Notes under the pieces: model-generated | Told to the model about the DNA's origin: nothing | What the model saw: the letters and a program-made list of their open reading frames with translations, nothing else | Databases searched by the model: none | Assembly (NCBI GenBank): GCA_903821635.1 | Contig: CAIJLV010000105.1 | Coordinates: 62,001 to 126,000, forward strand | DNA length: 64,000 nt | Reading direction: 5' to 3' | From: an uncultured Verrucomicrobiota bacterium | Lineage (GTDB): Bacteria; Verrucomicrobiota; Verrucomicrobiia; Limisphaerales; UBA9464 | Translations under genes and position numbers: made by a program | Shown: positions 18,173 to 27,733 of the stretch, piece after piece | How positions within the stretch are numbered: the first letter of the stretch is position 1 | How the letters are laid out: every line of letters begins with the position of its first letter

Positions 18173-19570
18173 TTAGCCCGGAAATCCCAGGAGCTTCCTT
18201 TGCTTGATCATTTCGGCGACCTGAACCGGCACGCTGTGTTCCCAGCCCGGTTGGTTGTTTTGGATCTGGGCCAGAATTTCGCGGGACAAGATATTCATGT
18301 TTGCCTCGTTCACATCACGCATCGGTTGGATGTAGTGGTTTTCAAACAAGTAGTCGTAGAGATGCTGCAAATGCGGGGCGACGCACAGGTTGCCAGCGGT
18401 GATGATGGCGCCGGTCTTGGCTTCGCGCATCGGGTAGGCGTAGAGCTTCAGCTCGTTTTTAAACATGCGACCGAAGGACTCCAAAATTCCGCCTTCGAGT
18501 TCGGAGTAATACTTCTCGTCAAACAGCTCTCGCAGGGTGGGCACCCCCATGACGATGCCGATCGGCATTTTGGTGTAGCGGAAGAAAAAGGAGGCGAGGC
18601 GGAAAAATTCGCCGTAGTTCGAAATCATTACCGGATGCCCCAGCGAGCCCAGCAGGTCCGCACGGTCCAAGAAGTCGCGGTGGTTGATCTTCCCTTCGAC
18701 GTTCAGGTTTTTGAGCGTCATCTCCATCACCACGCGGACATCCTGCCCTTCGACGTTCGGTTCCTGCACAAATTGCGATTGGGCATGCCGGATCATGTCG
18801 ACTGAGATCTTGGTCGGGGGCCGGAAGCTGCCGCGTTGGATGAGGACCGGCCGTTTGTAAATCAATTCGGCCGCCTGCACGATTTCCCCGTCCGGCGTGA
18901 ACATGGCGGCGTTGGTCAGGCCGCTTTCGACGAGTTGAAGTGAAACGAGTCGGTTGTCGACCTCGCGGAAGACTGGACCCTCGAAGTCGATGACATCGAC
19001 CTCGATCCGATCAAGCGACAATTGATCCAGCAGGGCGCGCACGATTTGGTTGACCGCAGGGGTGTCGTAAAGGGCGGCATGAATCAAGTTCACCCCGAGA
19101 ATCCCGAGCGCTTCCGCCTGCTGAAAATTCTCCCGATCCACCATGCGCACATGCATGAGGATGTCATTGGGTGGGCCGCCGGGTTCGGACTGGAAGCGAA
19201 TACCCATCCAGCCGTGGGTTTCGTCCCGGCGCACGAAACTCTTGGCCGTCACGGTGTCGGCAAAGACGAAAAAGCGGGTGTTGGCTCCACGCTTTTCGGA
19301 CAACCGCTCGGTGAGTAGGCGGTATTCGTGACTCAACATTGCGATCAACCGCTGCTTACCCACATAGCGGTCGGCCGGACCGTAGATCGCATCACTGACG
19401 GTCATGTCGTAAGCCGAGATGCTTTTGGCAATGGTCCCGGCGGCGCCGCCGACGCGAAAAAACCAGCGGGCTACCTCTTGGCCGGCCCCGATTTCGGCAA
19501 ACACGCCATATTTTCCGGGGTCGAGGTTGATCTGGAGTGCTTTGTGGTGGGTATCAGTTCGGTCGGGCAT
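18173..19570 (-). CDS. Conserved cytosolic protein of unknown function
   Basis: 465 residues from ATG 19570; a TTG eight codons earlier (19594) is less likely. No signal peptide or membrane helix is present. The sequence reads as a long conserved protein (GKYGVFAEIGAGQEVARWFF, DAIYGPADRYVGKQRLIAM, GTPTL-like VMGVPTLRELF) that I recognise as widespread in bacteria but cannot assign to a reaction. It resembles no helicase, kinase or nuclease. A structured RNA with a strong terminator ends 110 bases upstream on the same strand, so the gene may have its own promoter or be controlled by attenuation. Confidence 0.8.
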   Translation of the reverse strand: MPDRTDTHHKALQINLDPGKYGVFAEIGAGQEVARWFFRVGGAAGTIAKSISAYDMTVSDAIYGPADRYVGKQRLIAMLSHEYRLLTERLSEKRGANTRFFVFADTVTAKSFVRRDETHGWMGIRFQSEPGGPPNDILMHVRMVDRENFQQAEALGILGVNLIHAALYDTPAVNQIVRALLDQLSLDRIEVDVIDFEGPVFREVDNRLVSLQLVESGLTNAAMFTPDGEIVQAAELIYKRPVLIQRGSFRPPTKISVDMIRHAQSQFVQEPNVEGQDVRVVMEMTLKNLNVEGKINHRDFLDRADLLGSLGHPVMISNYGEFFRLASFFFRYTKMPIGIVMGVPTLRELFDEKYYSELEGGILESFGRMFKNELKLYAYPMREAKTGAIITAGNLCVAPHLQHLYDYLFENHYIQPMRDVNEANMNILSREILAQIQNNQPGWEHSVPVQVAEMIKQRKLLGFPG

Positions 19571-19679
19571 GGGAAAAATGGTGGGCTGACGCAACGGGCC
19601 TAGCTTCTGGAAGTCCGACCTCGGCTTTCGAAGCGAGACTTGGGGCCGGCGGTAGGGCGTAACCTGAAGCGGGGCACAG

Positions 19680-19861
19680 TCAAAAAAAACCCGGACGGCG
19701 ATCAGAGGATGATCTACCGTCCGGGGGAATATTCAGAATCAGTTCAGTAGGACTATGTAGAGATTCCCAGTCGGTGAACAAAGCCGGGTGGGAAATTGGT
19801 TGAGCGCAGTGAGCTAAGCCCATCACGACTCGAAATTGTTTCGTCCTACGCTTCAAAGAAC
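19680..19861 (-). ncRNA. Candidate structured small RNA or attenuated leader
   Basis: On the minus strand a sigma-70-like promoter (19868-19895) and a very strong terminator (19682-19725) bound a stretch of about 180 bases with no open frame. The RNA can pair GUAGGAC (19843-19849) with GUCCUAC (19747-19753), and inside that AGUCGUG (19824-19830) with CACCGACU (19769-19776), leaving a large central bubble; one bubble strand can itself form a CGAAA/UUUCG hairpin. This rod-with-bubble plan and length recall 6S RNA, but I see no sequence match. Alternatives are an attenuator leader of the gene starting at 19570, or another regulatory RNA. The rest of 19571-20062 holds nothing else I can name. Confidence 0.45.
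19682..19725 (-). terminator. Strong intrinsic terminator
   Basis: The stem CCCGGACGG (19690-19698) pairs with CCGTCCGGG (19717-19725), and a second stem GATCA/TGATC stacks inside (19700-19704 with 19710-19714). On the minus strand the hairpin is followed by eight U (the A-run at 19682-19689). On the plus strand there is no U-tract, so it acts on minus-strand transcription. No minus-strand gene lies just upstream: uppP is on the plus strand, which is why a small RNA is proposed. Confidence 0.8.
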
Positions 19862-19867
19862 GACGTC

Positions 19868-19895
19868 AAATTACGGGGCAGACTCAATCCGTCAA
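19868..19895 (-). promoter_or_regulatory. Putative sigma-70 promoter of the candidate small RNA
   Basis: Read on the minus strand, TTGACG (19895-19890) and TAATTT (19873-19868) are separated by 16 bases, close to the TTGACA/TATAAT consensus. A start site near 19861 is predicted. This is a sequence match only. Confidence 0.4.
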
Positions 19896-20062
19896 GGCCT
19901 TCTTTCTTGGTGGGGTATCGGTTAAATCCTCGGTGAGATTGAGGAAGACTACTACCGAAGTGGTTCAATCCATCGGTTTGTCTGACTGGGTTGCGGGGAA
20001 GCCGATTCCAAACCGGGGATTCCGCTTGCTGGCAGAATCAGAAACCCGGTTCATCGCGGGGC

Positions 20063-20842
20063 ATGTCTGACTGGTTCGCGGTTGTGTTGCTTGGCGCGAT
20101 TGAGGGAATCACGGAATTCCTGCCGATTTCGTCTACTGGCCACCTGTTGCTGGCTGAACACTGGCTTGGGCACCGTAGCGAGTTGTTCAACGTGGTGATC
20201 CAGTGTGGCGCGGTGCTAGCCGTGCTGGCGGTTTTCGCAGGTCGAGTCCGTCGATTGTTGACCGGTTGGAACCAACCGGAGAATCGCGACTATCTGCTCA
20301 AGCTGGGGGCGGCGTTCACCCTGACTGCCATCGGCGGTCTCGCCCTCAAGGCGGCTGGTCTAAAGCTGCCCAAGGATACTGCGCCCATTGCGTGGGCGAC
20401 CCTGATCGGCGGGGTGCTGTTTGTCGGTTTAGAACGTTGGCTGAAGGGGCGCCCCGTGACCGAACAGGTGTCTTGGGCGGTAGCCATTGCCATTGGGGGC
20501 GCTCAATTGATTGCGGTCGGGTTCCCCGGCGCCTCCCGCTCTGGCACCACGATCCTGCTCGCCTTGATGTTGGGCCTCAGTCGGCCGGCGGCGACCGAGT
20601 TTTCGTTTTTGCTCGGCATTCCCACGCTGCTCGCGGCGGGTGCCAAGGAGACCTTGGACTCTTTGAAAGGCCACGAACCGCACGAACCGTGGTCGATGAT
20701 CCTCCTTGGCACCTTGGTGGCGGCCGCAACGGCCTTTGTCGTCGTCAAGTGGCTCTTGGGCTACGTGCGTCACCATTCGTTTACTGTTTTTGGCTGGTAT
20801 CGTATCGCGATTGGAACCGCGATTTTGGTGCTTTTGAAGTGA
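20063..20842 (+). CDS. uppP: Undecaprenyl-diphosphatase (UppP/BacA)
   Basis: 259 residues from ATG 20063, with about eight transmembrane helices. It dephosphorylates undecaprenyl pyrophosphate to recycle the lipid carrier for peptidoglycan and LPS, and can confer bacitracin tolerance. Both active-site motifs are present: EGITEFLPISSTGHLLL near the N-terminus and PGASRSGTTI in the middle. An open extension to 19991 lacks family similarity. It ends 7 bases before the convergent SDR gene. Confidence 0.96.
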   Translation: MSDWFAVVLLGAIEGITEFLPISSTGHLLLAEHWLGHRSELFNVVIQCGAVLAVLAVFAGRVRRLLTGWNQPENRDYLLKLGAAFTLTAIGGLALKAAGLKLPKDTAPIAWATLIGGVLFVGLERWLKGRPVTEQVSWAVAIAIGGAQLIAVGFPGASRSGTTILLALMLGLSRPAATEFSFLLGIPTLLAAGAKETLDSLKGHEPHEPWSMILLGTLVAAATAFVVVKWLLGYVRHHSFTVFGWYRIAIGTAILVLLK

Positions 20843-20849
20843 GCGAAAC

Positions 20850-21626
20850 TTAACTTTTCGGGCGCCGGTGGACTTTGTGGAACGCCGCTTGGTCAGTTGG
20901 CTTTAAAATCAACTCATCCACACAGACATGCGGCGGTTGCGATGTCATCCACACCATGGCCGCTGCCACATCCGCACTGGTGAGTGGGATAGCGCCTTCG
21001 TAAACTTTCGCCGCCCGGGCGACGTCGCCCTTGAAGCGAACTAACGAAAACTCCGTTTCCGCCATGCCCGGATCCAGCGAACCCACCCGGATGCCGGTTC
21101 CATTCAGCTCCAACCGTAACGCCTGCGTAGCCAATCGTCCTGCGGCCTTCACCCCGCAGTAGACCGATCCCCCCTCATACGCCGTGTGCCCGGCGATGGA
21201 TCCGAGGTTGAGAATATAGCCCCCGTCATGGTGAGGAATGAGCGGCAGCACCGCCCGGGTGACCCGCAGCAAACCCAGGAAGTTCGACTGCACCATCGCC
21301 TCCCAATCTGCGTCGCGACCGGAGGCCACCGAGTCCAGTCCATGAGCTCCGCCGGCGTTGTTGATCAAGACCGAGACCCGGGGGGTGAGGGCCCGCACTT
21401 GGTCGGCGAATGACTCGACGCTCGCGGTGCTCGCAACATCCAGAGGGTATACGTGTGCCGAAGCCGCTCCGGCCTGTCGGGCGGCGGCGGCGACCTCTGC
21501 TAGTTGTTCCTGACGCCGTGCGCCGAGTAAAAGGTGGCACCCAGCGCCCGCAAAGGCGATTGCTCCGGCCGCGCCAAAACCGCTGCTGGCACCGGTGATC
21601 AAGACCCATTTCCCCCGTAAACTCAT
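20850..21626 (-). CDS. SDR-family oxidoreductase, YdfG-like
   Basis: 258 residues. Rossmann-fold NAD(P)-dependent dehydrogenase. The cofactor loop is TGASSGFG; the NAG motif is VLINNAGG; the catalytic serine is in NLGSIAG and the YxxxK pair is YCGVK. The following DPGMAETEFSLVRFKGD closely resembles E. coli YdfG (3-hydroxy acid/serine dehydrogenase, malonic semialdehyde reductase), so a beta-hydroxy-acid substrate is plausible but not shown. It is transcribed alone, convergent to uppP. Confidence 0.9.
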   Translation of the reverse strand: MSLRGKWVLITGASSGFGAAGAIAFAGAGCHLLLGARRQEQLAEVAAAARQAGAASAHVYPLDVASTASVESFADQVRALTPRVSVLINNAGGAHGLDSVASGRDADWEAMVQSNFLGLLRVTRAVLPLIPHHDGGYILNLGSIAGHTAYEGGSVYCGVKAAGRLATQALRLELNGTGIRVGSLDPGMAETEFSLVRFKGDVARAAKVYEGAIPLTSADVAAAMVWMTSQPPHVCVDELILKPTDQAAFHKVHRRPKS

Positions 21627-21740
21627 GCGCGCAGGCTAGTGGACGATCGGAGCCGGGGCGAGTGTGGTAAGCAAAGCTGGCATCCGGAACCTAGCTTTCA
21701 GGTGATTGCCCTGCGACTCCGGATTGGGGGCTTGGCTTTC

Positions 21741-21778
21741 CAAAAAAGCAAAAGGCGCCTGCGGTTGCAGGTGCCTTG
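21741..21778 (-). terminator. Intrinsic terminator after the lipoprotein gene
   Basis: On the minus strand, a stem formed by GGCACCTGC and GCAGGCGCC with one G-T wobble (21754-21762 and 21767-21775, loop GGTT) is followed by TTTTGCTTTTTT. It lies about 30 bases past the stop at 21808 and ends the prepilin-like/lipoprotein unit. Confidence 0.75.
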
Positions 21779-21807
21779 AGGCAAGTGACTCCAATTTAAC
21801 TTCGATC

Positions 21808-22146
21808 TTACCGGCCGCCGGTCACCAAAGCCCGAAGGGCGGCGACTACTTCCATGGCTTTCGGATCATTCGGAGCGACTTCGCTAATTTTGTCGCGCGC
21901 TTGGCGGGCCAGCAACATGAACTGCACCTGCTGCTCGTCTGTGGTCACCTGAGCTTGAACTTTGGCGATGGCCGTCAAAACGCCGTCGAAGTCCTTTTTA
22001 TCGATCGCCGCCATGACTTCAGCCGCCCCCGGCTGTTTGGCGGCGGCTTCGACGACCTTGGCGTCCACCGCGGGCGTGCGTTTGCACCCGCAGGTCAAAC
22101 CAAGCCCGAGGGCGATCAACAGTCCCCAGCCGATGCGTTGTATCAT
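21808..22146 (-). CDS. Small putative lipoprotein
   Basis: 112 residues. The N-terminus is a hydrophobic signal (RIGWGLLIALGLGLTCGCK) ending in a cysteine pair; the lipobox is not canonical (T at -3), so lipidation is probable rather than certain. The mature part is helical, rich in A, K, V and D, with no known domain. It begins 17 bases after the prepilin-like gene and shares its terminator, which suggests a joint envelope role. I do not recognise the family. Confidence 0.72.
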   Translation of the reverse strand: MIQRIGWGLLIALGLGLTCGCKRTPAVDAKVVEAAAKQPGAAEVMAAIDKKDFDGVLTAIAKVQAQVTTDEQQVQFMLLARQARDKISEVAPNDPKAMEVVAALRALVTGGR

Positions 22147-22163
22147 GTCGTGGCGGGAGTGGA

Positions 22164-23066
22164 TTATTTACGGTAACGAGGGCCGTTGAGCAGGTCGTTC
22201 GGAGCCGGAATACGGTTGTTAACCAAATCGTAGCACTTGTTCCATTTGACCATGTCAGCACTGCCGCCGAAGCGCCCCACCACGGCGCCGCCGGGCAGGT
22301 TTTTCGCACTGGCGAAGGGCAATCCGATGCTGTTCGGCACGCCTGAGTGGCGCATCGAAAGGGTTTCGCCAATGGTCGTCGGGTTGTTGCCTGCGTCATT
22401 GAAGAAAAACGGGTCGGACTCGTTTTGTTCCCACATCTGCCAGTCGGTGGCCAAGAAGTCGGTGACTTTGTAGGTCCGGCCGGAAGCCGGCGCCGTGCCG
22501 ACCGTGCCCGCATATCCGCCGATCGTCCCATTCCAGCAATAGGAGGTGATTTTGACCGGGCGCCCCAGCCAAGCGGCCTTCTGCTTGGCGCTTGATTTAC
22601 GGAGGGCGACATCCTTCGGGCACCAAAGCACCTGATAAGTCGAGAGGATTGGTCCGAGCTGGCCAATGCGGAAGAATTCGACTTGGTTAGTAAACTGCGA
22701 AGAATTCAGGTCCCTACCGCCGCAAGCAGCGATGCTGGTGGCGGTGGCGGTGGCGGGCAGACGGGCGCTCCGGCCCTTGTTTTCGGTCGCGTAGGCCCAG
22801 CAGTCCGGTCCCGACAGATCGCCACCCCAGCCCGGGTGGGCGTTGTAGTCATTGTTGTCGGTTGAATACATGTGGTTGGCCAGCAGGACCTGCTTTACGT
22901 TATTCAGGTCGAGCGTCATCTGGGCCTTGTCCTTGGCCTTGCCCAGCGCTGGCAGCAACATGCCGGCGAGAATTGCGATGATGGCAATGACGACCAACAG
23001 CTCAATCAGCGTGAAAGCCCGCTGCCGGCCGGGTCGCGGAAGAAACGAAAATTTTGAATTTTTCAT
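22164..23066 (-). CDS. Prepilin-type N-terminal cleavage domain protein
   Basis: 300 residues from ATG 23066. The class III/pseudopilin leader is [20 protein letters not shown] after a basic stretch, followed by [14 protein letters not shown], the same pattern as the protein at 7686-8549. The remainder has many aromatic and glycine residues, as in secreted pseudopilin-like proteins; a C-terminal H-X9-DG motif is not exact here ([11 protein letters not shown] takes its place). It is upstream of the small lipoprotein in one unit. The function is unknown; it is likely processed by a prepilin peptidase encoded elsewhere. Confidence 0.9.
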   Translation of the reverse strand: MKNSKFSFLPRPGRQRAFTLIELLVVIAIIAILAGMLLPALGKAKDKAQMTLDLNNVKQVLLANHMYSTDNNDYNAHPGWGGDLSGPDCWAYATENKGRSARLPATATATSIAACGGRDLNSSQFTNQVEFFRIGQLGPILSTYQVLWCPKDVALRKSSAKQKAAWLGRPVKITSYCWNGTIGGYAGTVGTAPASGRTYKVTDFLATDWQMWEQNESDPFFFNDAGNNPTTIGETLSMRHSGVPNSIGLPFASAKNLPGGAVVGRFGGSADMVKWNKCYDLVNNRIPAPNDLLNGPRYRK

Positions 23067-23164
23067 GGGGCGGTGTGGAACCTGATAAAGAGTTATGTAG
23101 CTGTGTGACACTTGTCAAACTCACACTCGAATGGGCTGGGGCGATCGGGGGCTTCTGGTCGGGA

Positions 23165-23202
23165 TGAAAACCGCCCGCTTGCTTGGGGCCCAAGCAAGCG
23201 GG
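23165..23202 (-). terminator. Terminator hairpin downstream of metH
   Basis: A perfect 13-base-pair stem, CCCGCTTGCTTGG (23174-23186) with CCAAGCAAGCGGG (23190-23202), loop of three bases. On the minus strand it is followed by CGGTTTTCATC, a short U-tract. It lies 19 bases beyond the metH stop. Confidence 0.65.
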
Positions 23203-23220
23203 TGAAAACGGCGGGTTAGC

Positions 23221-26200
23221 TCAATAATTCAGCCACGGTCCGAGCCAGCGCTCCATTTCAGCCAAGGTTTTGCCTTTGCGTTGGGCGAGATCTTCGACTT
23301 GGTCCTTGGCCAGCTTGCCGACGGCGAAATACTTCGCGTCGGCATGGCCGAAGTAGAGGCCGCTGACGCTGCTGCCGGGCCACATGGCGAAGCTCTCCGT
23401 GAGCTTGATGCCGGCGTTCTTCTCCACGTCGAGCAGTTGCCAGAGGGTGCCCTTTTCGGTGTGGTCGGGGCAGGCGGGATAGCCGGCCGCGGGTCGGATG
23501 CCGCGATATTGTTCTTCGATGAGTTGTTCGGGAGTGAGGTTTTCGGTCTTCCCGAAGCCCCATTCCTCGCGGACGCGTTTGTGGAGGTATTCGGCGAAGG
23601 CTTCGGCGAGGCGATCGGCCAAGGCTTCGGCCATGATCGCGTTGTAGTCGTCGTGGTCGGCCTTGAATTTTTTCACCAGTTCGTCGAGGCCGAAACCGGT
23701 GGTGACAGCGAAACCGCCGAGGTAGTCGGGCGCCCCCTTGGGCGCGATGAAGTCCGCTAGGCTCCGATTGGGAGAGCCGTCGGTCTTCTCCAGTTGCTGG
23801 CGGAGGAAGTGGAGCGTGGTGAGCTTTTCGGTGCGGGTGGCGTCGGTGTAGAGCTCCACGTCATCGCCCACGCGGTTGGCTGGGAAGAAGCCATAGACGG
23901 CCGTCGCGCGGATGAGTTTCTGGGCGATGAGCTCGTCGAGGAGGGTCTGGGCGGCGGTGAAGAGCTTGGTAGCCTCCACCCCATACTTCTCGTGCTGGAG
24001 GATCGAAGGGTAGCGGCCGCGCAGTTCCCAAGTGTGGAAAAACGGCGACCAGTCGATGAATTCGCGAAGGGTGGCTAACGGGAAATCTTCCAGCACCCGG
24101 AGGCCGGTGAACTCAGGCTGAGGCAAGTTGTCGAACTTCAACTGGTCGGCGTTGGCGCGGGCTTGGTCGAGCGAGAGCAGGCTCTGGCGCTGGCCGGAGT
24201 GTTGTTCCCGGAGTTTCTCGTAATCGGCGCGGAGCTGCTGCACGAAAGCGGGCTTGGCCTCGGTGCTCAAAAGGTTGCTGACCACGGGCACGGCGCGGGA
24301 GGCGTCGAGGACATGGACGACGGGCTCGCTGTAGTGCTGGGCGACCTTGACCGCCGTGTGGGCGCGGCTGGTGGTCGCGCCACCGATCAGCAGGGGAATC
24401 TTGAAGCCGATGCGCTCCATTTCCTTGGCCACATGGACCATCTCATCGAGCGACGGGGTAATAAGGCCGCTGAGTCCGATGACGTCGGCGTTTTCCTGTT
24501 TGGCGCGCTCTAGGATCCGTTCGCACGGGACCATGACGCCCATGTCGATCACCTCGTAATTGTTACAGGCGAGCACGACGCCGACGATGTTCTTACCGAT
24601 GTCGTGGACGTCGCCCTTGACGGTTGCGAGGACGATCTTGCCTTGGGCTTTGACGGCCTCCCCCCGAGCGGCCATGGCGGCCTTTTCGGCCTCCATGAAG
24701 GGCGTGAGGTAGGCGACGGCTTTTTTCATCACCCGGGCCGATTTCACGACTTGGGGTAAGAACATCTTTCCGGCGCCGAACAACTCACCCACGACACTCA
24801 TGCCGTCCATCAAGGGGCCTTCGATGACCAGCAAAGGTTTGCCGAGTTTGGCGCGAGCCTCCTCGGTGTCGGCGTCGATATGAAGATCGATGCCTTTCAC
24901 CAAGGCGTGGGATAGGCGCTCTTCGACGGTGCCTTTACGCCATTCCTCCTCGATTTTTTTGTCGGCAGCGGTCGTGCCGCTACTGGCTGCCTTGAGCTGC
25001 TCGCCGAAGTTCACGAGGCGTTCGGTGGCGTCGGGGCGGCGGTTGAGCAGCGCGTCTTCGACGAGTTCCTTCAGTTCGGGCTCGATCTCTTCGTAGACCT
25101 CCAACATGCCGGCATTGACGATGCCCATGTCCATGCCGGCCCTGATGGCGTGGTAGAGGAAGGCGCTGTGCATCGCCTCGCGGACCGGGTTGTTACCGCG
25201 GAAGCTGAAGGAGACGTTCGACACGCCGCCGCTGACCTTGGCGTGCGGGAGGTTCTGTTTGATCCAGCGCGTGGCCTCGATGAAGTCCACGGCGTAGTTG
25301 TTGTGCTCCTCGATGCCGGTGGCGACGGTGAGGATGTTGGGATCGAAGATGATGTCCTCGGGCGGGAAACCGACTTCGTCGACGAGCATGCGGTAGGCGC
25401 GCTCGCAGATGCGGATCTTGTCAGCGTAGGTGGCCGCTTGGCCCTGTTCGTCGAAGGCCATGACGACGACCGCCGCGCCGTATTTCAGGACCTTGGCGGC
25501 AGATTCGCGGAACTTCGCCTCGCCTTCCTTGAGCGAAATCGAGTTCACGATGCCCTTGCCTTGAAGGCATTTCAGGCCGGCCTCAATGACTTCCCACTTC
25601 GAGGAATCGACCATGAAGGGAACCTTGGCGACTTCCGGTTCGCTGCCGAGGAGTTGCAGGAAACGGGTCATCGCAACGACCCCGTCGATCATGCCCTCGT
25701 CCATGCAGATATCGATGATGTTGGCGCCGCTCTCGACCTGTTGCCGGGCGACCGCGACGGCTTCTTCGTATTTGTTCTCCTTGATGAGCTTCGCGAACTT
25801 GGGCGAACCGGCGACGTTCGTGCGTTCGCCGATCATCATGAACTGGCCGATCTGCTGCGTGAACGGCTGCGAGCCGGAGAGGCGGAGGGGCTTCGGGGTG
25901 ACCGGCGCTGGGGTGCTGCCTGAAAGGCCGCCCAGCCGTTCGGTGCCGGTTTCCTTCGGAGCCAAGTCGCGGGGATGTCGGCCTTCGAGCGCCTTGGCGA
26001 TGGCGGCGATGTGGTCGGGCGTGTTGCCACAGCAGCCGCCGGCGATGTTCAGCAAACCGCTCTGGGCAAACTCGCCGAGGAATCGGCCCATGTCCGCCGG
26101 CGTCAGGTCGAAACCGGTCGGCGAAAGCGGATTCGGCAGTCCGGCGTTCGGATAGCAGGAAATGGCGACGTCGGACTTGGCCGCGAGTTCGGCCAGGAAG

Positions 26201-27063
26201 GGCCGCATCAGATCAGGGCCGAGCGAACAATTCAGGCCGATGGAGAGTGGCTTGATGTGTTTCACCGAGTTCCAGAACGCCTCGATCGTCTGGGCTGAGA
26301 TCATCGTTTCCCCCCCCCGACCGACGGCGGCGGAGAACGACACTGGCAGTCGCACCTTGTCCGCGGCGAACACTTCCTCGATGGCGACGAGCGCCGCTTT
26401 GGCGTTGAGCGAATCAAAGATCGTCTCGACCAGCAGGAAGTCGGAACCGCCCGCAATGAGGGCTCGCACTTGCTGGATATAGGCCTGCTTGACTTGGTCG
26501 AAGGTGACGACCCGGAAGCCCGAGTCATCGGCGTCCGGGGAGTTCGAGAGCGACACCGTCAGCGGCCCGATGGCCCCAGCCACGAAGCGCTGTTTACCGT
26601 CCTGATTGGCGATGCGATCGGCCCATTCACGGCACTGGCGGGCGGAGGTTTCATTGATGTCCCAAGCGAGGTTGTTGAGGAACTGATCTTCGATGATCTT
26701 CTGGTAAAACGCGGGATCCTTGCGGCCCCCGTGTTCGCGCGGATCGTCCACGAAAAACTCGCTCTGGCCGATGCTGGTGGCGGAAAAGGTGTTCGTCTCA
26801 ATGATGTCCGCGCCGGCTTCGAGAAAGCGCCGGTGAATGTCGCAAATCATCCCGGGCTGGGTGAGGGAGAAGAGGTCGCCGTTGTTGAGCAGATCCTTTT
26901 TCGACTCCTTGAACCGTTCGCCGCGGATGTCCGCCTCCTTCATCCCGTAGGTGCGGATGGTCGTGCCCATCGCGCCGTCGATGATGGCGATGCGGCGCTG
27001 GAGCAGGCTCAAAAGCGCGTTCCCACGGGCGAATTCCGGCACAGCCGGGGTTGAGTTCGACAT
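23221..27063 (-). CDS. metH: Cobalamin-dependent methionine synthase
   Basis: 1280 residues, slightly longer than E. coli MetH. It transfers a methyl group from methyltetrahydrofolate to homocysteine via methylcobalamin. Domains: homocysteine barrel with zinc cysteines in LNCSLGPD and [10 protein letters not shown]; pterin-binding barrel ([20 protein letters not shown]); cobalamin cap and Rossmann domain with the cobalt-ligand histidine in GDVHDIGKN; and a C-terminal AdoMet activation domain ([12 protein letters not shown]). All are present, so the enzyme should reactivate itself. An insert around [11 protein letters not shown] lies in the first barrel. No B12 or SAM riboswitch is recognisable in the short upstream gap. 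Confidence 0.97.
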   Translation of the reverse strand: MSNSTPAVPEFARGNALLSLLQRRIAIIDGAMGTTIRTYGMKEADIRGERFKESKKDLLNNGDLFSLTQPGMICDIHRRFLEAGADIIETNTFSATSIGQSEFFVDDPREHGGRKDPAFYQKIIEDQFLNNLAWDINETSARQCREWADRIANQDGKQRFVAGAIGPLTVSLSNSPDADDSGFRVVTFDQVKQAYIQQVRALIAGGSDFLLVETIFDSLNAKAALVAIEEVFAADKVRLPVSFSAAVGRGGETMISAQTIEAFWNSVKHIKPLSIGLNCSLGPDLMRPFLAELAAKSDVAISCYPNAGLPNPLSPTGFDLTPADMGRFLGEFAQSGLLNIAGGCCGNTPDHIAAIAKALEGRHPRDLAPKETGTERLGGLSGSTPAPVTPKPLRLSGSQPFTQQIGQFMMIGERTNVAGSPKFAKLIKENKYEEAVAVARQQVESGANIIDICMDEGMIDGVVAMTRFLQLLGSEPEVAKVPFMVDSSKWEVIEAGLKCLQGKGIVNSISLKEGEAKFRESAAKVLKYGAAVVVMAFDEQGQAATYADKIRICERAYRMLVDEVGFPPEDIIFDPNILTVATGIEEHNNYAVDFIEATRWIKQNLPHAKVSGGVSNVSFSFRGNNPVREAMHSAFLYHAIRAGMDMGIVNAGMLEVYEEIEPELKELVEDALLNRRPDATERLVNFGEQLKAASSGTTAADKKIEEEWRKGTVEERLSHALVKGIDLHIDADTEEARAKLGKPLLVIEGPLMDGMSVVGELFGAGKMFLPQVVKSARVMKKAVAYLTPFMEAEKAAMAARGEAVKAQGKIVLATVKGDVHDIGKNIVGVVLACNNYEVIDMGVMVPCERILERAKQENADVIGLSGLITPSLDEMVHVAKEMERIGFKIPLLIGGATTSRAHTAVKVAQHYSEPVVHVLDASRAVPVVSNLLSTEAKPAFVQQLRADYEKLREQHSGQRQSLLSLDQARANADQLKFDNLPQPEFTGLRVLEDFPLATLREFIDWSPFFHTWELRGRYPSILQHEKYGVEATKLFTAAQTLLDELIAQKLIRATAVYGFFPANRVGDDVELYTDATRTEKLTTLHFLRQQLEKTDGSPNRSLADFIAPKGAPDYLGGFAVTTGFGLDELVKKFKADHDDYNAIMAEALADRLAEAFAEYLHKRVREEWGFGKTENLTPEQLIEEQYRGIRPAAGYPACPDHTEKGTLWQLLDVEKNAGIKLTESFAMWPGSSVSGLYFGHADAKYFAVGKLAKDQVEDLAQRKGKTLAEMERWLGPWLNY

Positions 27064-27204
27064 GGCCAGAGGCTAGCCAAACGCCCCGTCATCTCAAGAT
27101 TCAAATCAACCAATCCTGATTCGGTGATGCGAAGGTGTGTTCGTGCCGTCATTAAGTCACCGCGGTGCCATGTGTTCGTAACCTTGGGGGCCGTTACTAG
27201 GGGA

Positions 27205-27681
27205 ATGGTGAGCAGCGCAATAAGCCCTCGTGCCGGAAAGAACCCCGCACTGCCCGATGACTTGGCCGAATGGCTGGGGGCGGTCCGGTTGACCAATCTG
27301 GCTCTCAGCGCCCTCGCCGACGTGGAAAGTCCGCGCTCAGAATTCCGGGCGCCGGGCGCTGATGAAGGTCACGGCTTTCGCATGTTGCTCACCCTCATGA
27401 GCTACGCCTATGCCCGCGGTATCTATGGTTCCGCAGAAATGGCCGAACGCATCGCCATCGACCCTGACCTCCGCTACCTCGCCACGGCCGCCCAACCGAC
27501 GGCCCAGACGATTCGGCAATTCCGTCGCCAGAATCGGATGTTGCTTCACGCCGCGTTGGCTCGGTTGCTCGCGCTGTCCACCGGCAGTTCGGAGCAGGAC
27601 GCTTGGTTCAACGCCGCCGCCGAGGCGGATCTCCGGTTGGACCGTGCGACGGCCGCCGACAGCTACGCGTTGGATTGTTAA
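27205..27681 (+). CDS. Stand-alone transposase N-terminal (DUF772-like) domain protein
   Basis: 158 residues from ATG 27205; GTG 27124 and ATG 27127 are upstream alternatives. The core FRMLLTLMSYAYARGIYGSA, then DPDLRYLATAAQPTAQTIR and QFRRQNR, matches the DUF772-type N-terminal domain of IS5/IS1182 transposases. No DDE catalytic domain, inverted repeats or target duplication follows, so this is not an active insertion sequence. Similar solo proteins seem to recur in Verrucomicrobiota, which suggests domestication as a DNA-binding protein; a simple remnant is the alternative. It diverges from metH. Confidence 0.65.
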   Translation: MVSSAISPRAGKNPALPDDLAEWLGAVRLTNLALSALADVESPRSEFRAPGADEGHGFRMLLTLMSYAYARGIYGSAEMAERIAIDPDLRYLATAAQPTAQTIRQFRRQNRMLLHAALARLLALSTGSSEQDAWFNAAAEADLRLDRATAADSYALDC

Positions 27682-27733
27682 GCCGAATTCACCTGCCGGT
27701 GCGCCCAAGAAGGAACCGGAACGAGGCCCTGAA

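Noticed and set aside
26310..26318. Nine-C run inside metH as possible phase-variation tract
   Set aside because: The frame continues correctly through it with conserved sequence on both sides; one sequence cannot show variation.
27064..27204. SAM/SAH or cobalamin riboswitch before metH
   Set aside because: The gap is about 140 bases and lacks a B12 box or SAM-riboswitch core; the small GGCTAGCC palindrome is not enough.
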